A stretch of DNA of 30,098 bases from W11650 sp041844915 (GTDB lineage: Bacteria > Bacillota > Clostridia > Lachnospirales > Vallitaleaceae). Under the pieces are notes generated by a model, which searched no databases, was not told the DNA's origin, and saw only the letters and a list, made by a program, of their open reading frames with translations. How positions within the stretch are numbered: position 1 is the first letter of the stretch; the number at the start of each line of letters is the position of its first letter. Below, in pieces: positions 1 to 7,345 of this stretch. The DNA is taken from positions 1-30,098 of the forward strand of contig JBGZBY010000046.1 in assembly GCA_041844915.1 (NCBI GenBank), written 5' to 3'. The position numbers and the translations under genes were made by a program.

Positions 1-1
1 C

Positions 2-124
2 TTTGATGGAAAGCCTTTTGCGATTGAGGGAGGCAGAGAAAGCTTTGCAGACGGTATTCAGCAGGTAGAGATTAACCGAACAGTGGGCAAGGGTGAAATG
101 ATAGAAAAGATATTATATAAATAG
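2..124 (+). CDS. C-terminal end of an upstream gene (partial)
   Basis: An open frame enters from the left edge and ends at TAG 122-124, giving about 40 residues that end in GEMIEKILYK. The next gene starts 9 nt later, and its ribosome binding site overlaps this stop codon, so the two are probably in one operon. I do not recognise the fragment. In many Clostridia the gene before a PrsA/SurA-type lipoprotein is mfd (transcription-repair coupling factor), and the position would fit, but the residues alone do not prove it. Confidence 0.6.
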   Translation, partial: FDGKPFAIEGGRESFADGIQQVEINRTVGKGEMIEKILYK

Positions 125-133
125 GAGAGAGCA

Positions 134-1171
134 ATGAAAGGGAAATCGTATGGAATTGTGCTTTTGATTTTTTTAGCTTTGCTTTCGTCTGCCTGCCGGA
201 AGGAAGCTTCGGTACCGGAAGATTTGCCGGTTTTGCTGCGAATTGAAGCAAAGGAAGTCGGTAAAGAGGAAGCGGCAGTCTACGGCATACAGGTTAAAAA
301 GGAATTTGAACAGATCGGCGGACAGGATATTTGGGAATTTGAGTCCTTTAGCGGCGGAAAATCGGCTTATGAGGTAGCTAAGCTCAAGGTACTGGAAAAC
401 CTGATTCGAGTGAAGATATTGGTAGCCAAGGCAAAGGAAAGAAGGGTGGAGCTGACGGAAGCGGAAAAGGCAGAAATTGCTTTGCAGGCGAAGCAATTTT
501 TTGAGGATGAGGCTTTGCAGGCGGCAAGCTCCGAAACGATTCGGCAGGAAACGGTGTCGCGAGTATTTGAGGAGTTTGAGCTTGGACAAAAGCTGAAACG
601 GGAGATGCTGGCTTCCTTTCAACCGAAGGAGGAAATGACTTTGGCCAAGCTGGAAGCAAACAAAGCATATCAGGAGATGAAAAAAGAAAATCCCTACGAA
701 AGCCATGAAAAATATGTGATTGACATTGCGGAAATTGCGGCAGATAAAGAGAATGAAGCGCTGATTGCCGAGCTTTATAACGCGATGGAGAAAAGCCAAG
801 GATTGACAGATGAGCTAAGTCAGAGTATGGTATATCAAGAGAATGTCTATGGCAAAAAAGATTTAACGGAATTGTTCGGAGAAGGAATCGCCGAGCAGCT
901 GAGAGAAGAGGAATGGCTGCTTTTGCAGGATGAAGAAGGGAAGGTTTATTTTCTGCTGCATTTAAAAGAAATACGATTGCTTGAAACACAGGAACTGCAA
1001 AAAAAGCTGGCGCAGCGCGAGGCAAAGGAAGCGGAGCTGCGGCGACAGGCGGAGGAGCAAATTCGCGAAGAAAGCTTTGAAGTGATATTTCAGGAATGGA
1101 AGAAGGAATTTGACATCAGAATCGAAGAGAAGGCATGGCAGGAATATGTCGTATTTTCGTTAAAGGAGTAA
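134..1171 (+). CDS. SurA/PrsA-like peptidyl-prolyl isomerase-type lipoprotein
   Basis: The 345-residue protein begins with a lipoprotein signal: a charged start, a hydrophobic stretch at about residues 7-20 and the lipobox LSSAC with Cys21, so it should be anchored outside the membrane. Residues about 80-130 (a helix pair containing VLENLIRVKILVAKAKERRV and LTEAEKAEI) resemble the N-terminal chaperone domain of SurA/PrsA proteins. A parvulin domain would be expected at about 185-290, but I see no clear catalytic signature there, so it may act as a chaperone or carry a very diverged isomerase domain. The rest is highly charged and helical. AGGAGAG just before the ATG supports the start. Role inferred: folding of exported proteins. 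The next gene starts 6 nt after its stop. Confidence 0.7.
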   Translation: MKGKSYGIVLLIFLALLSSACRKEASVPEDLPVLLRIEAKEVGKEEAAVYGIQVKKEFEQIGGQDIWEFESFSGGKSAYEVAKLKVLENLIRVKILVAKAKERRVELTEAEKAEIALQAKQFFEDEALQAASSETIRQETVSRVFEEFELGQKLKREMLASFQPKEEMTLAKLEANKAYQEMKKENPYESHEKYVIDIAEIAADKENEALIAELYNAMEKSQGLTDELSQSMVYQENVYGKKDLTELFGEGIAEQLREEEWLLLQDEEGKVYFLLHLKEIRLLETQELQKKLAQREAKEAELRRQAEEQIREESFEVIFQEWKKEFDIRIEEKAWQEYVVFSLKE

Positions 1172-1176
1172 TAAAA

Positions 1177-1881
1177 ATGTTTCAAAATTATGTTTTTGCT
1201 TTTTATGGTACGTTGGCGGAGGTAAAGCTGAATTTGCAGGAGCAGAGCCTGTGGGAAAAATTGAGCCTTTATTATGGGATTTACGATTATCGGGTAGATG
1301 CCGATACGCTGCGGCAGAGCTTTTTTGCCGCCTTGGCACAGGAGGAGGAAAAAAAAGCAGATAAGCTTTACTATGAGCCGAATTATGAGGATATTTTGCT
1401 TCGTCTGTTCAATACCAAAAAGCTCAAGGGGAAAAACAAAACGCCCAAGGATATCGGCAGATTTTTTCATATCCTAGCAGCAGAGGAGCTGACTCTTTTG
1501 CCGCAGGCGAAAAAAACGCTGGAGGCCATTCGCAAAGAGGATAAAAATATTTATTTGCTGGCCAATGCTCAAAAATCATTTGTTAAGGATCAACTGCGCT
1601 ACTTTGGACTGAAGGAGTATTTCCATTCGATCTATGTGTCCTCGGACTATTCTTTAAAAAAGCCGAGTCCTGTTTTTTTTAACCAAGTAATTCATGAGAA
1701 TAAGCTGGAAAAGAAGAAAAGTTTATTTATCGGAAGCAATTTTGAAACCGATCTTTTGCCGGCCAAAAAGCTGGGATACCTTACTTGTCTGGTTTTAGGG
1801 CAGGGCAGGCAGCTGCAGCCGGATGAGCAGGCGGATTTTGTTGTGGAAAATGGAGAATTAAAAAAGATACTGGAGTTTTAG
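1177..1881 (+). CDS. HAD-superfamily protein with degenerate catalytic motifs (probable pseudoenzyme)
   Basis: The ATG at 1177 is preferred over an in-frame ATG at 1135 inside the previous gene, because AAAGGAG lies 8 nt upstream. The 234-residue protein has the order of HAD motifs seen in small phosphatases. Motif I reads VFAFYGTL: the nucleophile Asp is Ala8 (codon GCT, one base from GAT). Motif II reads LLANAQ, with Ala129 where Ser/Thr is expected. The motif III lysine is kept (K161/K162, LKKPSP). Motif IV reads GSNFETD, with Ser187 for the first acidic residue and Asp192 retained. Known HAD phosphatases need the motif I Asp, so this copy is predicted not to be a phosphatase. It could be a binding or regulatory protein. 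The frame is intact, so it is not simply decaying. Operon partners are the lipoprotein before and the membrane protein after (12 nt gap). Confidence 0.8.
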   Translation: MFQNYVFAFYGTLAEVKLNLQEQSLWEKLSLYYGIYDYRVDADTLRQSFFAALAQEEEKKADKLYYEPNYEDILLRLFNTKKLKGKNKTPKDIGRFFHILAAEELTLLPQAKKTLEAIRKEDKNIYLLANAQKSFVKDQLRYFGLKEYFHSIYVSSDYSLKKPSPVFFNQVIHENKLEKKKSLFIGSNFETDLLPAKKLGYLTCLVLGQGRQLQPDEQADFVVENGELKKILEF

Positions 1882-1893
1882 TGAGGGAAGATC

Positions 1894-3699
1894 ATGTCGA
1901 AAAAAAAACCAAGCTATGGTGAATATATTGTACTGGGGATTAATAAAGGCCTGACGGCTTTTTTAATCTCCTTTATCCTGTGTTTGTTACTTTCGCTGCT
2001 GCTCAATCTGCATTTTTATAATGAATTGATCATGCTGACGGTCGGAAGCCTGGGAGAAGCAACGCAGGCGGGGGGCGGAACGATTTTGCGAATGGCGGTA
2101 CTGATTCTTGGCCTTTCCTTTTTTCAGACTGCCGGCAAATTTCAATTGGGGCTCCTGCTTTTGGCGGCAATCCCGATTCTGGCTTTTTTGACAGCAGGCT
2201 TGCTTTTTCGGGTCAAAAAAAAGGAAAAGGGAGGCTATGTCAATTTGCTGTCCAGCATGATCATTGACGGACTGGCTGGAGCGGTCTGCGCTTTGTTTTT
2301 ATTTGCAGCAGCATTTTTAACAAAGGGAGAGCTTTTCGGATTGGATATCAATTTTGCCTCTCTGCGCAACTTGGGCTTTTCCTTTGCATTCAGCATTTTT
2401 ATCCAATTTATTCTGGGAATTGATCGTTCCAAGAGCTTTGCCAGCTTTACGCCAGGGCTGCTGAAAACCAGAAGTCTGATATGGCTTAGTCTAGGCTTTT
2501 CGGCACTGACGGGAATTTTATATATTCTCTATTATCTGACGCCCTTTTTAAAAAGCTTTCTTCGCATTTTGGTGTTTTCCGCTGTGTTTTTACCGAATTT
2601 AGCAGCTTATTTAAGCTTTATCCTGATGGGACTTACTGTAGATTTAGCGGATTCATTGGGAAGCTTGAAAAATTATTTGAATCTTAGTTCCGATCCGCTG
2701 ATGCTATCAGCGGAGATTAGAGTTGTTTTGGTGGTCGCCTTTATTTTGCTGGTTTTCATCCTGCTTATAAAAATGCCATCCCTTAAGTATTGGCATAATC
2801 TGCTGACGCTGGCGACAGGCTTTAGCTTGTCAATGCTAGTGCTGGCAGCGGCTACTCGAATTGACCTTGGCTATGTCAAGGGAGCGCTTAATGTCAGTCT
2901 GTCGGTTTCGCCGCTTAAGGCGTTTGCGGTGCCTTTTGTAATTATTCTGTTGGACGGCCTTTTGCTGAGGCTGCTTCGCCAGATATGCCGAGAGATTTAC
3001 GGCGATTCGCCTAGGGGACCCTTTGCTTCCTTCTTCTGCGGGAGGGAGGAGGACTACGGCAGACCGGAAGCGGAAGCAGCTGTGGAGGAGGCCGAAAAGG
3101 ATGACAGAGAAGCCGAGGAGGATCAGATCGAGGTTGATATTTGGAAAGATTTGGCGGCAAGGCAAATTCCAGAGGTCGGAGAAAAGACGCCGAAAATTTT
3201 GCTCTGGAGGGAGCAGGTAGAGTCCTTTGAAAAAAAGAAAAGAGATACTATGGAAAAAGAAGCGGAGCAACTAGGAAAGCCGGAAGTAAAGGCAGAGGCC
3301 GGCTTGTCGGATAAGCAAGTAGAGTCGGCGGATTTCGTGGCGCCGGTAAAGGAGGCCGAGCAGGAAGTAAGGGCTTCCGAGCCAGTAAAAGAGGTTGATA
3401 TCAGCCTTTTTCCGAGCCGAAGAAAGCGGCTGCTCCGCGATTTGATTGATTTTTCCGATATGGAGGATGAGCCTTCGCCCAATGAATACGAGGCGGAGGA
3501 GGTGCTGGCAGACTTTACCGAGCGAGAGGGCGACGAGGAGCAGCCGGCAGAAGAAGAAGCCGAGCAAACCAGAGTGATGCGGTGGGAAGAAGCGCTGGCA
3601 GAGGAGCTGGAAAAGACCATCTCCTATCGGCCGCAGCGGCGCAGGAGTCAAGCGGCGGGAGAGAACCGTCCGGCTGAGGGAGGCTCCGGCAGGGAATGA
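1894..3699 (+). CDS. Polytopic membrane protein with long charged C-terminal tail, function unknown
   Basis: I do not recognise this 601-residue protein. Residues about 18-365 hold roughly ten hydrophobic segments joined by short loops. Residues about 380-601 form a hydrophilic tail very rich in Glu, Lys and Arg, with repeated acidic runs such as EEAEKDDREAEEDQ, predicted cytoplasmic and partly coiled. The sequence has no transporter signature I can name. GAGGGAAG sits 4-11 nt before the ATG. It lies between the HAD-like gene and proS with short gaps, so it is probably cotranscribed. The architecture (membrane body plus disordered acidic tail) would suit a scaffold or envelope-associated regulator, but that is a guess. 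Confidence 0.75.
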   Translation: MSKKKPSYGEYIVLGINKGLTAFLISFILCLLLSLLLNLHFYNELIMLTVGSLGEATQAGGGTILRMAVLILGLSFFQTAGKFQLGLLLLAAIPILAFLTAGLLFRVKKKEKGGYVNLLSSMIIDGLAGAVCALFLFAAAFLTKGELFGLDINFASLRNLGFSFAFSIFIQFILGIDRSKSFASFTPGLLKTRSLIWLSLGFSALTGILYILYYLTPFLKSFLRILVFSAVFLPNLAAYLSFILMGLTVDLADSLGSLKNYLNLSSDPLMLSAEIRVVLVVAFILLVFILLIKMPSLKYWHNLLTLATGFSLSMLVLAAATRIDLGYVKGALNVSLSVSPLKAFAVPFVIILLDGLLLRLLRQICREIYGDSPRGPFASFFCGREEDYGRPEAEAAVEEAEKDDREAEEDQIEVDIWKDLAARQIPEVGEKTPKILLWREQVESFEKKKRDTMEKEAEQLGKPEVKAEAGLSDKQVESADFVAPVKEAEQEVRASEPVKEVDISLFPSRRKRLLRDLIDFSDMEDEPSPNEYEAEEVLADFTEREGDEEQPAEEEAEQTRVMRWEEALAEELEKTISYRPQRRRSQAAGENRPAEGGSGRE

Positions 3700-3732
3700 A
3701 GCAAAAATAAATCGACAGAAAAGGGGATAGCT

Positions 3733-5175
3733 ATGGCAAAGATGAAAGAGAAAATGGTAGAGGAAATTACATCGCGAGAGGTTGATTTTGCGCAATGGTA
3801 TACCGATGTAGTGAAAAAGGCGGATTTGGCAGACTATTCGTCTGTTAAGGGATGTATGATTATGAAGCCCTATAGCTACGGAATCTGGGAATTAATCCAG
3901 CAGCAGCTGGATCGCCGATTTAAGGATACGGGGCATCAAAATGTTTACTTGCCGATGTTTATTCCGGAGAGCCTTTTGCAAAAGGAAAAGGAGCATGTGG
4001 AGGGCTTCGCTCCAGAGGTGGCATGGGTAACGCATGGCGGTTCGGCGCCTTTGGCGGAGAGAATGTGTGTCCGCCCGACTTCGGAAACTTTGTTTTGTGA
4101 ATTTTATGCCAAGGATATCAATTCCTATCGGGATTTACCAAGACTTTATAATCAATGGTGTTCGGTGGTGCGCTGGGAAAAGACGACCCGTCCATTTTTG
4201 AGAGCAGTTGAATTTTTGTGGCAGGAGGGACATACCGCGCATGCGACGGCTGAGGAAGCCAAGCAGGAAACGATTGATATTTTGAATACCTATGCTGAAT
4301 TCTGCGAAAATGTGCTGGCGATTCCGGTGCTGAAGGGAAGAAAAACGGAGAAGGAGAAATTTGCTGGCGCGAAGGAAACCTATAGCATCGAAGCCCTGAT
4401 GCATGACGGCAAGGCCTTGCAGGCGGGAACCAGTCATTACTTTGGAGATGGATTTGCAAAAGCCTTTGATATTCAATATACGGATGCGAACAACACCATG
4501 CAGTATGTGCATCAGACCTCATGGGGCGTAACAATCCGCCTGATTGGCGCGCTGATTATGGTGCACGGCGATGATAACGGTCTGGTGTTGCCGCCGGCAG
4601 TTGCGCCTTATCAAACGGTAATTGTACCAATTATGCAGCGCAAGGAAGGCGTTTTGGAAAAGGCGCGGGAGGTAAAGGAAAGCCTAAAGGCAGCGGGCAT
4701 TCGGGTGATCTTGGAGGACAGCGAAAAAAGTCCGGGCTGGAAATTTGCCGAGCATGAGATGCGCGGTGTTCCGGTACGCTTAGAATTAGGGCCGAGAGAT
4801 ATTGAAAATGGGGAAGCGGTTCTGGTTCGGCGCGATAATGGCGAAAAGCTGACGGTTCGCTTAGAGAATTTGGCGGAGGAGCTAAAGCGGCTTCTTTCCG
4901 TTATCCAAAGAGATATGCTGCTAAGGGCGACGGAGCACTTGCAGGAGCATATTTCGGCAGCGCAAACCATGGAGGAATTCAGTAAAAAGCTGGAGGAAAA
5001 GCCGGGCTTTATCAAAGCGATGTGGTGCGGCGAGAAGGAATGCGAGGAGAAGGTAAAGGAGCAAACCGGCGCAACATCAAGAAACATTCCCTTTCAGGAG
5101 GAGCATTTGTCGGATACCTGTATTTGCTGCGGTAAGCCGGCGAAGCATATGGTCTATTGGGGAAAGGCCTATTAG
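3733..5175 (+). CDS. proS: Prolyl-tRNA synthetase, short (ProS type 3) form
   Basis: The enzyme charges tRNA-Pro with proline in the cytoplasm. The 480-residue length and order fit the archaeal/eukaryote-like ProS lacking the bacterial editing insertion. Class II motifs are visible: VYLPMFIPESL (71-81), CVRPTSET (112-119), the motif 2 region RWEKTTRPFLRAVEFLWQEG (147-166) and motif 3 around HQTSWGVTIRLIGALIMVHGD. An anticodon-binding domain follows (TVIVPIMQ onward). The C-terminal domain has a cysteine set (MWCGEKEC and CICCGK), the zinc-binding end typical of this form. AAGGGGA precedes the ATG. The last ~65 bp of the gene and its downstream flank recur just after the stop codon. Confidence 0.96.
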   Translation: MAKMKEKMVEEITSREVDFAQWYTDVVKKADLADYSSVKGCMIMKPYSYGIWELIQQQLDRRFKDTGHQNVYLPMFIPESLLQKEKEHVEGFAPEVAWVTHGGSAPLAERMCVRPTSETLFCEFYAKDINSYRDLPRLYNQWCSVVRWEKTTRPFLRAVEFLWQEGHTAHATAEEAKQETIDILNTYAEFCENVLAIPVLKGRKTEKEKFAGAKETYSIEALMHDGKALQAGTSHYFGDGFAKAFDIQYTDANNTMQYVHQTSWGVTIRLIGALIMVHGDDNGLVLPPAVAPYQTVIVPIMQRKEGVLEKAREVKESLKAAGIRVILEDSEKSPGWKFAEHEMRGVPVRLELGPRDIENGEAVLVRRDNGEKLTVRLENLAEELKRLLSVIQRDMLLRATEHLQEHISAAQTMEEFSKKLEEKPGFIKAMWCGEKECEEKVKEQTGATSRNIPFQEEHLSDTCICCGKPAKHMVYWGKAY

Positions 5176-5218
5176 AATGCTGATCCGGAACTGATTGTTT
5201 CCCGCTTGACCACTGCTT

Positions 5219-5328
5219 TGAGAGGAAGTCGGATATCTGCATTTGCTGCGGCAAGCAGTAAAACATATGGCTTATTAGAGAAAGGTCGATTAGAGCATCA
5301 TTCAGGGGCCGATTGTTTCGAGGCTTGG
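5219..5328 (+). pseudogene. Decayed duplicate of the proS 3' end and its downstream flank
   Basis: This stretch matches 5100-5209 with an offset of 118-119 bp. The core copy reads GTCGGATATCTGCATTTGCT at 5228 against GTCGGATACCTGTATTTGCT at 5109; both copies then carry CATATGG, a TTAGA containing the old stop (5173 and 5291), and GATTGTTT (5193 and 5311). In frame it would encode KSDICICCGKQ and then stop, so the zinc-binding CICCGK motif is still visible. A one-base deletion breaks the rest. It cannot make a useful product and is a relic of a local duplication. Confidence 0.8.
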
Positions 5329-5365
5329 GATAAAGCAATGGGATGAATAAAGATCAAAAATATGG

Positions 5366-5408
5366 AAGCAGGCTTTTCTGCCCTTTAACGGAGCAGGGAG
5401 GCCTGCTT
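5366..5408 (+). terminator. Hairpin, possible proS transcription terminator
   Basis: The arms AAGCAGGC (5366-5373) and GCCTGCTT (5401-5408) are perfect complements around a 27-nt loop. No long T run follows, so termination is uncertain. Confidence 0.35.
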
Positions 5409-5490
5409 TGGCAAGGAGATTTGCAGTGCTTAGAGGGACTGCTTTTCCTTTCTGAATTCGGACAAGAAAATTTAGTTGAGCTTTTAGGGC

Positions 5491-5518
5491 TTGACTTTTT
5501 TTAATTTGATGATATAAT
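5491..5518 (+). promoter_or_regulatory. Sigma-A type promoter for znuA
   Basis: TTGACT (5491-5496) and TATAAT (5513-5518) are separated by 16 bp in AT-rich sequence. The transcript would have a leader of about 200 nt before the znuA-like ATG at 5724. A 15-bp palindrome lies 20 bp downstream of the -10 box, over the early transcribed region. Confidence 0.8.
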
Positions 5519-5537
5519 ATTTTCTTGGAAATGCGAA

Positions 5538-5552
5538 TGCAAATGATTTGCA
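5538..5552. promoter_or_regulatory. Perfect 7-1-7 palindrome, candidate Fur/Zur-family operator
   Basis: TGCAAAT-G-ATTTGCA is a perfect inverted repeat with a single central base. The 7-1-7 layout and the TGnnAATnATTnnCA skeleton match the general box of Fur-family metalloregulators. It sits just downstream of the promoter of a metal-uptake lipoprotein, where binding would block transcription. Which family member (Zur, Fur, PerR) and which metal is inference. Confidence 0.6.
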
Positions 5553-5723
5553 AATATTCTCTTTATAATGTAAAGGGATTTCAAGCAAAGGAAATAAGGA
5601 TTTTCAAACAAGATTGCTTTTGAAGGAAAGGGCTTGGCCGAGCTTCCGGATTATTCAGACCGTTAAAAATCTTGAAAAGCTTGATTTTGCAGCAAAAGCA
5701 CTTGATGACAGGAGGAGAAAGCT

Positions 5724-6938
5724 ATGAAGAAACTATTTAGTATATTATTGGCGTTGGGGCTTGTCGTTTCGCTGGCCGCATGCGGCAGCGCACAGAACCA
5801 AACGGAAAAGCAGGAAACTGTCGCCACGACAGAGGTGCAGACTACGGGAGTCAATGAAGAAGGTAAGAAGTTAAAGACAGTGGTTACTATTCTGCCGCAG
5901 GTGGAATGGGTGAAGGCGGTAGCCGGCGATTTGGCGGAGGTGACGGCGCTATTGCCGCCTGGAGCCAGTCCAGAGGTTTATCAGGCCAGCCCGAAGGAAA
6001 TGATTGCCTTGGAGGAAGCGGACATTTATTTTACGATTTCCGTACCGGTGGAAGTGGAGGGGATTATTCCCAATACAGTGACAAAGGCGCAGATTGTTAA
6101 TTTGGCAGCGGAGGCAGCAAAAAAATATCCGGATCTGTTTTTTGAGGAAGGCGAGCATGAGCATGAGGAGGAAGCTGCTCACGCCCATGAGGAGGGCGAG
6201 CATAAAGAAGCTGCCGAGCATAAGCACGAAGAAGGCGAGCATAAAGAAGAAGCTGCTCACGCCCATGAGGAGGGCAAGAATAAGGAAGCTGCTGAGCATA
6301 AGCACGAAGAAGGCGAGCATAAAGAGGAAGCTGCTCACGCCCATGAGGAGGGCGAGCATAAGGAAGCTGCCGAGCATAAGCACAAAGAAGGCGAGCACAA
6401 AGAGGAAGCCGATCACGCCCATGAGGAAGGCGAGCATGAGCATCATCATAGCGGGAGAGATCCTCATATTTGGATGTCGCCCAAAAGAGCAGCTGTCATG
6501 GTGGAAGCGATTCGCGACGCTTTAGCAGCGGCAGATCCCCAAAATGCCGAAGCGTATCAAAAAAATGCGGAGGCATATCTGCAAAAGCTAAAGGAAATGG
6601 ATGAGAAATTGTCGGCGGTATTGGCGCAGGTAAAGAATAAGAGCTTTATTATTATGCATCCCTCGATGGGCTATTTTGCGGAGGATTACGGATTAATTCA
6701 GGTATCTGTTGAAAAAGAGGGCAAGCAGGCAACGGCCGAGCATTTGAAAAGCGTGATTGATCATGCAAAGGAGCATGATATCAAGGTTATTTTCTATCAA
6801 AAGGAATTTGACAACAACCAAGCCAAGACGATCGCGGCGGAGGTTGGCGGCGAGGTTATGGAGCTGGAGCCGTTGGCGCAGGACTATTTGAAAAACCTAG
6901 AAAAATTAAGCGAGGTTTTCTCGGCAACACTGAAATAA
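5724..6938 (+). CDS. ZnuA/TroA-like metal-binding lipoprotein with expanded His-rich repeat
   Basis: This is the solute-binding lipoprotein of a cluster A-I metal ABC importer. It has a signal peptide with lipobox LAAC (Cys20), then the first domain from about residue 50 (TVVTILPQVEWVKAVAGD, LLPPGASPEVYQASP, ADIYFTISVP). Residues 142-243 form a flexible loop with 25 histidines built from a 26-residue repeat. The second domain follows (DPHIWMSP, IIMHPSMGYFAEDYG, VIFYQKEF, LEPLAQDYLKNL). Ligand positions appear as Glu84 (usually His), His248, the His of MHPS, and Glu in ELEPL (usually Asp), so metal preference may differ from classic ZnuA. At 404 residues it is longer than the usual ~300 because of the loop. 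AGGAGGAG precedes the ATG. Likely metal: zinc, with manganese possible. Confidence 0.9.
   Translation: MKKLFSILLALGLVVSLAACGSAQNQTEKQETVATTEVQTTGVNEEGKKLKTVVTILPQVEWVKAVAGDLAEVTALLPPGASPEVYQASPKEMIALEEADIYFTISVPVEVEGIIPNTVTKAQIVNLAAEAAKKYPDLFFEEGEHEHEEEAAHAHEEGEHKEAAEHKHEEGEHKEEAAHAHEEGKNKEAAEHKHEEGEHKEEAAHAHEEGEHKEAAEHKHKEGEHKEEADHAHEEGEHEHHHSGRDPHIWMSPKRAAVMVEAIRDALAAADPQNAEAYQKNAEAYLQKLKEMDEKLSAVLAQVKNKSFIIMHPSMGYFAEDYGLIQVSVEKEGKQATAEHLKSVIDHAKEHDIKVIFYQKEFDNNQAKTIAAEVGGEVMELEPLAQDYLKNLEKLSEVFSATLK
6174..6436 (+). repeat. 78-bp in-frame tandem repeat coding the His-rich loop
   Basis: The anchor GCTGCTCACGCCCATGAGG starts at 6174, 6252 and 6330 and, slightly changed, at 6408: exact 78-bp steps, about 3.3 units. 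Each 26-residue unit is itself two 13-residue halves (AAHAHEEGEHKE and AAEHKHEEGEHKE). The copies differ at a few bases (for example GEHK to GKNK in unit 2), so copy number could vary by slippage or unequal recombination without breaking the frame. Confidence 0.95.
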
Positions 6939-6968
6939 CGGCGTTATTGTCAAAGACGCTCTAGAAAT

Positions 6969-7012
6969 CAGAAAGCACATCGCGGAGAGTTATGTCCGCC
7001 ATGTGCTTTCTG
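6969..7012 (+). terminator. Strong hairpin after znuA-like gene
   Basis: CAGAAAGCACAT (6969-6980) pairs with ATGTGCTTTCTG (7001-7012). Inside, GCGGA pairs with TCCGC around an 8-nt loop, with one C/C mismatch between the helices. Only a weak T-rich stretch follows (TTGCTTCC), so it may terminate inefficiently or protect the znuA 3' end. Confidence 0.65.
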
Positions 7013-7041
7013 TTGCTTCCAGAAAGGGCAAGCCGTTTTTT

Positions 7042-7303
7042 AAAAGCCCGTTTTCTGGCTAAGCCTACGACTAAGGAGGAATAGCCCTTTTGCTATCAAA
7101 AGCAGAAGCCAAAAGGCAGTCGGTGAAGCGGCAGCATAATCAGGGAGATAGGCAGCGCTTAAAAGCATGGAAAAGAAGAAAAAGCCCGTTCTCTGGCTAA
7201 GCCGCGGCTAAGGCGGAATAGCTCTTTTGCTATCGAAAGCCAGAAGCCGAAGGGCAGTCCGCGAAGCGGCGGCATAATCAGGGAGATAGGCAGCGTTTAA
7301 AGG
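7042..7303. repeat. Tandem direct repeat, two ~124-bp copies offset 138 bp
   Basis: Copy 1 is 7042-7165 and copy 2 is 7180-7303. They align with about 13 substitutions and two compensating one-base gaps (roughly 88% identity). The block AATCAGGGAGATAGGCAGCG is identical at 7139 and 7277. Both copies keep a small hairpin, ATAGC-N6-GCTAT (7081-7096 and 7218-7233). I recognise no known RNA family, and other possible helices are not clearly supported by compensating changes. Confidence 0.9.
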
Positions 7304-7316
7304 TGTGAAAAAAGCA

Positions 7317-7345
7317 TTGCTTTCCGGTGAAGATAAGGTTACAAT
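7317..7345 (+). promoter_or_regulatory. Candidate promoter for znuCB-like genes
   Basis: TTGCTT (7317-7322) and TACAAT (7340-7345) are 17 bp apart. Directly downstream, 7351-7365 reads GAAAAAT-T-ATTCTCA: the right half equals a Fur-family half-site and the left half matches it at four of seven positions, so it is a weak operator candidate. Confidence 0.45.

Larger units (their letters stand above)
5176..5490. other. Intergenic region proS to znuA promoter
   Basis: Apart from the proS tail copy (5219-5328) and one hairpin (5366-5408), I see no gene here. Open frames on either strand are short and lack ribosome binding sites. Confidence 0.6.

Noticed and set aside
3123..3620. Serine-rich minus-strand frame under the membrane-protein tail
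   Set aside because: It is the antisense of acidic and lysine codons, with no ribosome binding site and an obvious coding gene opposite.
5949..6467. Long minus-strand frame of hydrophobic repeats
   Set aside because: It is the complement of the histidine/glutamate repeat; the antisense of His/Glu/Lys codons reads as Leu/Met/Phe. It has no start signal.
6094..6525. Second + frame through the histidine repeat
   Set aside because: It is a repeat-driven shadow frame with low-complexity Arg/Lys/Ser composition and no ribosome binding site.
7042..7303. CRISPR-like array or known riboswitch
   Set aside because: There are only two long imperfect copies with a short spacer, unlike CRISPR. A NiCo- or cobalamin-type metal riboswitch was considered, but the conserved cores I know are not matched.
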